Assembly (NCBI GenBank): GCA_964583765.1
Contig: CAZOWW010000168.1
Span: 1 to 9,624, forward strand
Source: CAZOWW01 sp964583765
GTDB taxonomy: Bacteria > Actinomycetota > Actinomycetes > Actinomycetales > Kineosporiaceae
DNA: 9,624 bases
Direction of reading: 5' to 3'
The notes under the pieces are model-generated. The model did not search any database. It saw nothing but the letters and a program-made list of their open reading frames with translations, and was not told the origin of the DNA. Positions 5,210 through 9,624 of this stretch are shown here, in pieces. The stretch's first letter is position 1; the number at the start of each line of letters is the position of its first letter. Position numbers and translations under genes: made by a program.

Positions 5210-7000
5210 TCAACTCGTCCAGGAGACGAACACCGGGTCCTCGGTCACCTGCCAGTCCCGGCCGCGCCGGAGGCTTCCCTCGGTGCCGTCGAGCCCGCGC
5301 ACCAGCGCGTCCTGGGTCGCGGTCATGCGGACCGTGCCACGTTCCGTCCAGACGATCTCGGCGTCCGCCTGGTCCCCGTCGGACTCCCCGCCGACCCGGA
5401 ACCGGCACCGCCACACGGTCGCCGGGAGCCCGTCGTCCGTTCCGTGCCCGCAGGCGTAGAGACGCGCGGTGGCCAGCCAACGTTCGAGTTCGGTGACGTG
5501 GCGGGCCGCGGTCGTGGGCGGCCCGCCCTCGGCCTGCAGGACGATCGGGATCCGGCGACCACCCCAGTTGTAGAAGTACATCCGCTCGTACCGTGCGTAC
5601 AACGAGACCAGATACAGGCGCACCGCGTAGTTGCTGGCCTGCGGCTCGTCCAGCGGCGTGGCCGTGGCGATCCGGTAGGTGGTGCCGGTGCTCCACAGTC
5701 GCAGGTGGACCCCGGCGTCATGCATCGTCCGTTCGATGAGTGCGGTGAGCTCCAGGATCGTCTCGGGCGGGTCGCCGAAGTCCCGGGGGTGGAGCTTGAC
5801 CCCGGCCACGTCGCAGTCCTCGTACCCGCCGAGCGAGGCGAACTCGGTGAGGAACCGGCGGGAGTCCTCCTTCCACAGCTCTCCCATGGACGGGCAGACG
5901 ATCGTGGCGCGGGGGTCCGTGTGCGTGATGATCCGGGCCGCGCGATGCGTCATGGCGACCAACGTCGCCGCGCTCCCGGAGTAGTAGAGCGGTGACGGCG
6001 CCAGGGTCCACAACTCGTACGCCTGGATCCGGTGCCGGTACCGCGTGGTCAGTGCCTGCACGAAGGCGTCCCAGTCCCGCAGATCGTCCGGAGGAGAGGT
6101 CCGGGAGCCGTCCGGGTAGGCCGTGCGTGGTCCCTGCGGGCTGGCCCAGGAGGGGGTCGCGCCGATCGTGAAGAGAACCGGTAGCCCGGCCCGGCCTGCA
6201 CCCGTGACCAGGCGGTCGAGGGTGGACCAGTCGTAGCGGTTGCGGGTGGGTTCGAGCTCCGACCAGCGGGTCCCGCTGTCCCACAGGCGCACCGTGCCCA
6301 CGGGGAACGTGGGCATCATCCCGGTGTCGCTGTTCAACGTCACGCCGAAGAAATCCGAGGGCACGAGGCGCGGGATGTCCTGCCAGGCGGGCCCCCGCAC
6401 GACCTGGGACTGCGTGCCCGGGGACAGTGTGCCCCCGGACTGCGTGCCTTGGGACCGCGCGGAACTTCTGCTCGACGTGGTGCCCGGGTCTCTGGACGCG
6501 ACGGTGACCCAGGTCCCGACCGCCGCCAGGGTCAGCATCGTGACGACGACGACCGCGAGCGCCTGTCCGCGGAGCCGGCCGAGTCCGCGGAGCCTGCCGA
6601 GCCCGCCGAGCCGGCTGAGCCCGCGGAGTCTGCCGAGTCCGCCGAGTCGGGGGACGGAGCCCTGCGTGGGACGGAACGAGGACGGCGCGACCGGACGCGG
6701 CGGCTCGGCCCGGTCGACGCTCTCCGCGGGTTCGGCCGGCCGGGCAGGGTCCCCGGCGCGGTTCCAGAGGGCGAAGAGTTCGGCCACCTCGGTCCGGTCG
6801 GCGCCGCAGGCGATCGCGAGGGACTCCAGCGGGGCGAAGGAGTCGGGCAGCACGATCCCCTGGCAGTAACGGTGCACCGTCGAACGACCGAGTCCTGTTC
6901 TGCGCGCCAGCCCCTCGAAGGTGCGGCCCGAGCGCGCCTTGAGCTCCTGGAGCCGGGCGGCGATCTCCGCGTGGGGCTTGGCCGGAGCCTGATCGGACAT
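5210..7000 (-). CDS. Membrane-bound XRE-HTH regulator with GH39-like, apparently inactive ectodomain
   Basis: A 596-residue protein. ATG 7000 has GGAGGG 6 nt upstream; an ATG at 7147 lacks such a site. Order of parts: XRE-type helix-turn-helix at 10-75 (ARLQELKARSGRTFEGLARRTGLGRSTVHRYCQG); Pro/Glu-rich linker at 82-118; four basic GLGRLR-type hexamers at 121-144; one membrane helix at 146-168; Ser/Thr/Gln linker with GTQS repeats at 172-200; then from about 208 to 515 a clan GH-A glycosidase-like barrel (FFGVTLN, VRLWDSGTRWSELEP followed by YDW and LD, LFTIGATPSWAS, YELW, KLHP, FYNWGG), with a short beta-rich end. The HTH faces the cytoplasm and the barrel lies outside. The GH39 catalytic NE is replaced by TL (332-333), and no Glu is seen on the nucleophile strand (433-444). 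Binding or sensing is therefore more likely than hydrolysis (inference). It is transcribed divergently from the lipoprotein. Confidence 0.85.
   Translation of the reverse strand: MSDQAPAKPHAEIAARLQELKARSGRTFEGLARRTGLGRSTVHRYCQGIVLPDSFAPLESLAIACGADRTEVAELFALWNRAGDPARPAEPAESVDRAEPPRPVAPSSFRPTQGSVPRLGGLGRLRGLSRLGGLGRLRGLGRLRGQALAVVVVTMLTLAAVGTWVTVASRDPGTTSSRSSARSQGTQSGGTLSPGTQSQVVRGPAWQDIPRLVPSDFFGVTLNSDTGMMPTFPVGTVRLWDSGTRWSELEPTRNRYDWSTLDRLVTGAGRAGLPVLFTIGATPSWASPQGPRTAYPDGSRTSPPDDLRDWDAFVQALTTRYRHRIQAYELWTLAPSPLYYSGSAATLVAMTHRAARIITHTDPRATIVCPSMGELWKEDSRRFLTEFASLGGYEDCDVAGVKLHPRDFGDPPETILELTALIERTMHDAGVHLRLWSTGTTYRIATATPLDEPQASNYAVRLYLVSLYARYERMYFYNWGGRRIPIVLQAEGGPPTTAARHVTELERWLATARLYACGHGTDDGLPATVWRCRFRVGGESDGDQADAEIVWTERGTVRMTATQDALVRGLDGTEGSLRRGRDWQVTEDPVFVSWTS
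6569..6640 (-). repeat. Four 18-bp coding repeats (GLGRLR hexamers)
   Basis: Residues 121-144 read GLGRLR, GLSRLG, GLGRLR, GLGRLR. The DNA is a four-copy 18-bp tandem array. It ends two residues before the membrane helix, on the cytoplasmic side, adding six arginines that fit the positive-inside rule. Copy number could vary between strains. Confidence 0.75.
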
Positions 7001-7006
7001 GGGTGA

Positions 7007-7012
7007 CCCTCC
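7007..7012 (-). promoter_or_regulatory. Ribosome binding site that fixes the start of the XRE-membrane gene
   Basis: GGAGGG on the minus strand, 6 nt before the ATG at 6998-7000. It is by far the best site among the in-frame starts (7000, 7078, 7147), and the HTH begins about 10 residues after it. Confidence 0.75.
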
Positions 7013-7109
7013 GTGGTCGTTCGGCCCGGCGAGGGCTGCCGCGGAGGCAGCGGCCCGTCGTCGGTCATGATCCGGCATGGGCGGCCCGCCGGAGGTGCTG
7101 CGGGAGGTG

Positions 7110-7137
7110 CCGTTGGTCGCTCGACCGGCTCCGTTGG
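7110..7137. promoter_or_regulatory. Candidate operator in the divergent intergenic region
   Basis: CCGTTGG occurs at 7110-7116 and again at 7131-7137, 21 bp apart (two helical turns). Between them, partly overlapping, is the palindrome GGTCG-CT-CGACC (7115-7126). The cluster lies 110 bp from the XRE start and about 70 bp from the lipoprotein start, the expected place for an XRE operator. I could not identify convincing -35/-10 boxes for either gene in 7001-7204. Confidence 0.35.
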
Positions 7138-7204
7138 ACGTGCGCATTACGCCGTGTGGGCATCGATTCGGTGAAGTAGCAGTAACGGCGAGCTCGCGCA
7201 GGCG

Positions 7205-7930
7205 ATGATACGCAGCGTGATGAATTCTCTGATCTCGGCGAATCGCAGGTCACTCCGGGTGACCTGTGCGCTCGCTTCGGTCACCGTGCTGTTGCTGGCA
7301 CTCGCGGGGTGCTCCTCCTCGTCCCGCACGGCCTCGCTTCAGCCCGTGTCACCTCGGGCGACATCCCCGCAGACCCCGGTCGCGGCCTCGGTCACCGGGC
7401 CCACCGCTTCCTCCGGCGGCACGGTCGCCCCTGTGACCACGGTCGCCCGGACCGTCGGTTCCACGGTGACTGCTGGGGGGTCCGGTTCGGGGGCGGACGG
7501 GTCGGGGTTGCCTGCGGTGTCCGCGGCTCCGGTCGCCATTCATCAGACGGTCCGGTATCAGGACGGGGTCACTGCGCGGATCGTCGGGGTGCGTCAGTCC
7601 CGGGTGACGGCGGTGGGTCCGGGGGAACGTACCGGTCAGCCGATGACGACGTTCACGGTGTCGTTCCGCAATGGTTCCGCGACTCCGCTCCCGCTGGAGC
7701 GGGTTGTCGTGGAGGTCACGTACGGTCCGTCCGGTGATCCCGCCGCTCCGGTGTACGACGGGTCCCAGACTGATTTCTCCAGCACCGTCGCGCCGGGCGG
7801 GGGGACTGCGACTGCGCGGTACTCCTTCTCGATCCCGGTGGAGCAGTTGGCTGCGGTCACGGTGAGGGTTCGGTTCGACGACCGGCATACCTCCGCCGTC
7901 TTCTCGGGCAAGGCCACCCAAGCCGCCTGA
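7205..7930 (+). CDS. Lipoprotein with DUF4352-like beta domain
   Basis: A 241-residue membrane-anchored surface protein. The signal peptide has Arg14, Arg15 and Arg18, a hydrophobic core at 20-35, and the lipobox LAGC with the lipidated Cys36. Residues 37-110 are a long Ser/Thr/Gly/Pro linker, likely spanning the wall. Residues 112-235 form a beta-rich domain: VRYQDGVTARIVGVRQSRV, then PMTTFTVSFRNGSATPLPLERVVVEVTYG, then VAPGGGTATARYSFSIPV. This is the immunoglobulin-like arrangement of DUF4352-type extracellular domains, whose role is mostly unknown. ATG 7205 has only a weak site upstream (CAGG); an ATG at 7220 would remove five residues and is equally possible. It is divergent from the XRE-membrane gene (204 bp gap) and is followed by a terminator, so it appears monocistronic. 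Confidence 0.85.
   Translation: MIRSVMNSLISANRRSLRVTCALASVTVLLLALAGCSSSSRTASLQPVSPRATSPQTPVAASVTGPTASSGGTVAPVTTVARTVGSTVTAGGSGSGADGSGLPAVSAAPVAIHQTVRYQDGVTARIVGVRQSRVTAVGPGERTGQPMTTFTVSFRNGSATPLPLERVVVEVTYGPSGDPAAPVYDGSQTDFSSTVAPGGGTATARYSFSIPVEQLAAVTVRVRFDDRHTSAVFSGKATQAA
7246..7266 (+). promoter_or_regulatory. Palindrome inside the start of the lipoprotein gene
   Basis: CAGGTCAC (7246-7253) and GTGACCTG (7259-7266) are perfect 8-bp arms around TCCGG, about 40 nt after the start codon. It could be an operator located within the gene, or an mRNA hairpin. It may also be chance. Confidence 0.3.
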
Positions 7931-7934
7931 ACCC

Positions 7935-7950
7935 GGCGCGAGATCGCGCC
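7935..7950 (+). terminator. Terminator hairpin after the lipoprotein gene
   Basis: GGCGCG (7935-7940) and CGCGCC (7945-7950) form a 6-bp stem with loop AGAT, extendable by an A-T pair. It begins 5 nt after the stop codon. There is no U-tract, as commonly seen in GC-rich actinobacteria. Confidence 0.6.
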
Positions 7951-8239
7951 TCCCACGATCCTCCGCTCCCTGTCGGTCCCCTGCTCCTCGCTCCTCAGTC
8001 CGCGTGTTCAGCACGAGCCCGCATCCCGCACACCATTCGCAGGTCGCGCACCAGCCCGCATTCCTCCGCACCGCCTGCTCCGCTCGGCCGGTTCTCCGGT
8101 CAGACACCCGGCGCCGCCCCCTCCGGTGGTGCCACCGCAGTAACGGCCTCGTCCCGCGGGACACGTCCGTCCCGGACGGCGTCCCCCAAGTGCTCCACGT
8201 CGCGCCAGGGTCGTGGAGCAGGTCTGGAGCCAGACACAC
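7951..8239 (+). other. Upstream region of the propeller gene with clustered palindromes
   Basis: No gene is supported here; short open frames have no ribosome binding site or recognisable product. Three perfect inverted repeats lie close together: CGGTGG-TG-CCACCG (8124-8137), GTCCCGCGGGAC (8151-8162) and GTCCG-TCC-CGGAC (8165-8177). A fourth, GTCTGG-AG-CCAGAC (8222-8235), contains the likely ribosome binding site GGAG (8226-8229) of the downstream gene. The stretch probably holds its promoter and leader, but I could not place -35/-10 boxes. Confidence 0.4.
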
Positions 8240-9624
8240 ATGATCAATATCAGCGACGACACCTCTCGTGCCGCCGTTCAGGCGCCGCCCAGGTCCGGTC
8301 CCACAGCGACCGGGCGTCCCGGCGCCCAGGGCAGGTGTCTGCGGCGTTCCCGTGTGCTCGCGGGCATCGCGACCGGTGCCCTGACCTTCTCCGGCCTGGT
8401 GTCCCTGGTGGGGGCTTCGGGGGCGAATGCGGACACCGCACCGCCGACCGGGACGCCGGCCACCGTCAGTGCGGATGCGCTGCCGACGGTGCAGATCAAC
8501 GGGGTGGTCTGGGCCCAGGCCACGGTCGGGAACACCGTCTACGTGACCGGGCAGTTCACCCGGGCGCGGCCGGCCGGGGCGGCGGCAGGGACGAGCGAGG
8601 TCGTGCGCAGCAACCTGCTCGCCTACAACATCACCACCGGCGTGCTGATCACCACCTTCGCCCACAGTCTCAACGCCCAGGGGCGATCGATCACGGCCTC
8701 GCCGGATGGCAAGCGGGTCTACGTGGGTGGGGACTTCACCACCGTGGACGGTGTGGCGCACAACCACCTGGCCGCCTTCGACGTGGCCACGGGCACTCTT
8801 GTCGCCGCGTTCAAGCCCACGGTGAACGCGACCGTGCGGGCACTGAGCGCCACGAACACGGTGGTGTACGCGGGTGGTGACTTCACCAGTGCCGGGGGAG
8901 TCGCGCGCTCGTACGCGGCCGAGTTCCTGGCCAGCACCGGCGCGGTGCAGGCCTGGCACCCGGTGCTGGACAACGGCATCACCGCGATGACCCTGACCGC
9001 GGACGGTACCCGGGTGTTCCTGGGGGGCCGGTTCGTCACGGTCAACGGGGTCGCCGCACCGGGCCTGTACGCGGTGAACGCGTCCACCGGTGCGAACGGT
9101 GCCTGGCCGGCGAACTTCCCGATCGTGCTCGGTGGGGCATCGAGTGCGGTGACCAGCCTCGTCGCCGACAAGACCCAGGTCTACGGCACCTCGTACTACT
9201 TCACCCGCGGCGGCAACTACGAGGGGCGCTTCGCCCTCGACCCCGTCACCGGCGCCGTGAACTGGCTGAACAGCTGCCACGGCGACAGCTACGGGACGTT
9301 CCCGATCGGCCAGGTCCTCTACACCGCGGGACACGCCCACGACTGCAGCGACCTGGGTGACTACAACCAGGACAACTTGAGTCCGCTCACGGCCACGCAC
9401 CACCCGGTGATGGCGGAGACGACCTTCCCCACGGGCGTGCTGCGCACCCCGGTCTTCGCTGGCGGTAACGGCGTGCCCGGGCCGCGTTACTCCAGTTTCG
9501 CGGGCTTCCAGCACACCAGTGAGCTGGACTGGTACCCGACGATGTCGCTGGGTACGTACACCGGTCAGTCCCAGGCGGCGTGGTCGGTCACGGGCAATGC
9601 GAACTACGTCTCCTTCGGTGGGGA
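8240..9624 (+). CDS. Secreted beta-propeller protein, N-terminal part (3' end outside window)
   Basis: The frame is open from ATG 8240 to the window end: 461 residues, no stop. GGAG lies 10 nt upstream; a GTG at 8213 is an in-frame alternative. A long basic N-terminus (RCLRRSR, 32-38) precedes a hydrophobic core (39-58) and a likely cleavage after GANA (64). RRSRVL is only a partial Tat motif. Repeats of about 50 residues follow: VYVTGQFTRARPAG (100-113), VYVGGDFTTVDGVA (160-173), VYAGGDFTSAGGVA (209-222), VFLGGRFVTVNGVA (259-272). Each is followed some 8-10 residues later by an [AV]xxxTG strand. This is the delta-60/Kelch-like propeller seen in exported actinobacterial proteins that often carry PKD and LamG domains further on. 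Cys346/His347 and His366/Cys369 suggest a disulphide or metal site. Function is unknown; a carbohydrate-binding or matrix role is plausible. Confidence 0.85.
   Translation, partial: MINISDDTSRAAVQAPPRSGPTATGRPGAQGRCLRRSRVLAGIATGALTFSGLVSLVGASGANADTAPPTGTPATVSADALPTVQINGVVWAQATVGNTVYVTGQFTRARPAGAAAGTSEVVRSNLLAYNITTGVLITTFAHSLNAQGRSITASPDGKRVYVGGDFTTVDGVAHNHLAAFDVATGTLVAAFKPTVNATVRALSATNTVVYAGGDFTSAGGVARSYAAEFLASTGAVQAWHPVLDNGITAMTLTADGTRVFLGGRFVTVNGVAAPGLYAVNASTGANGAWPANFPIVLGGASSAVTSLVADKTQVYGTSYYFTRGGNYEGRFALDPVTGAVNWLNSCHGDSYGTFPIGQVLYTAGHAHDCSDLGDYNQDNLSPLTATHHPVMAETTFPTGVLRTPVFAGGNGVPGPRYSSFAGFQHTSELDWYPTMSLGTYTGQSQAAWSVTGNANYVSFGG

Noticed and set aside
7079..7147. Longer start (ATG 7147) for the XRE-membrane protein
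   Set aside because: It adds 49 low-complexity residues before the HTH and has no Shine-Dalgarno, while ATG 7000 has GGAGGG at ideal spacing.
6863..8147. GCAGTAACGG occurring three times (6863-6872, 7179-7188, 8137-8146), two of them upstream of genes
   Set aside because: One copy is inside the HTH coding sequence, distances to the gene starts differ (26 and 103 nt), and 10-11-bp matches are expected by chance in a window this size.
7349..9514. A 721-codon open frame on the minus strand opposite the lipoprotein and propeller genes
   Set aside because: It is antisense to two genes with clear signal peptides and repeated domains. Its product is a low-complexity Arg/Gly/His-rich sequence with no recognisable domain. 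Long antisense frames are expected in DNA with such high third-position GC.

Overview
The window is very GC-rich DNA. Third codon positions are strongly G/C, which opens long spurious frames on the opposite strands. It carries Gram-positive style signal peptides and a lipobox, a PadR regulator next to a DrrA/DrrB-type ABC exporter, and an XRE-type regulator fused to an extracytoplasmic domain. Together these point to a chromosomal segment of an actinobacterium (streptomycete- or Kineosporia-like). The genus cannot be fixed from sequence alone. I see no tRNA, rRNA, CRISPR array, transposase, integrase or phage gene.

Layout, left to right. (1) Positions 2-592, plus strand: the C-terminal end of a secreted LamG (concanavalin-like) protein. 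It is followed by a convergent gap with a perfect 13-bp-stem bidirectional terminator and a 26-bp imperfect direct repeat. (2) Positions 842-3845, minus strand: a padR - ABC ATPase - ABC permease cluster of drug-exporter type. The ATPase and permease overlap by ATGA. padR lies upstream behind a sigma70-like promoter whose -10 box sits inside a perfect 9+9 palindrome, a good autoregulatory operator candidate. Between padR and the ATPase gene lies a 179-bp leader with a terminator-like stem, a second hairpin, and an inverted repeat that would mask the ATPase ribosome binding site. (3) Positions 4299-5033, minus strand: a small exported eight-cysteine protein with a C-terminal half resembling the beta-gamma-crystallin-like/I36 inhibitor type. 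(4) Positions 5210-7000, minus strand: the most unusual gene. It encodes an N-terminal XRE helix-turn-helix, a basic GLGRLR repeat, one membrane segment, and a large extracytoplasmic clan GH-A (GH39-like) barrel that appears to lack the catalytic glutamates. (5) Divergent from it, positions 7205-7930, plus strand: a lipoprotein with a DUF4352-like beta domain. (6) Positions 8240-9624, plus strand, cut by the window edge: the N-terminal part of a secreted beta-propeller (GGDF-T-x-x-x-G repeats). In this type of protein the propeller is often followed by PKD and LamG domains, so it may be a paralogue of the partial gene at the left edge.

Working model (inference). The ABC/padR unit is a self-contained, ligand-inducible efflux module. 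The right half looks like a cell-surface module. A membrane-bound one-component regulator with an inactive glycosidase-like ectodomain could sense an extracellular glycan and control neighbouring secreted proteins: the divergent lipoprotein, the propeller protein, and perhaps the co-directional eight-cysteine protein. Only the gene order and the domain architecture are seen directly. The regulatory links are hypotheses.
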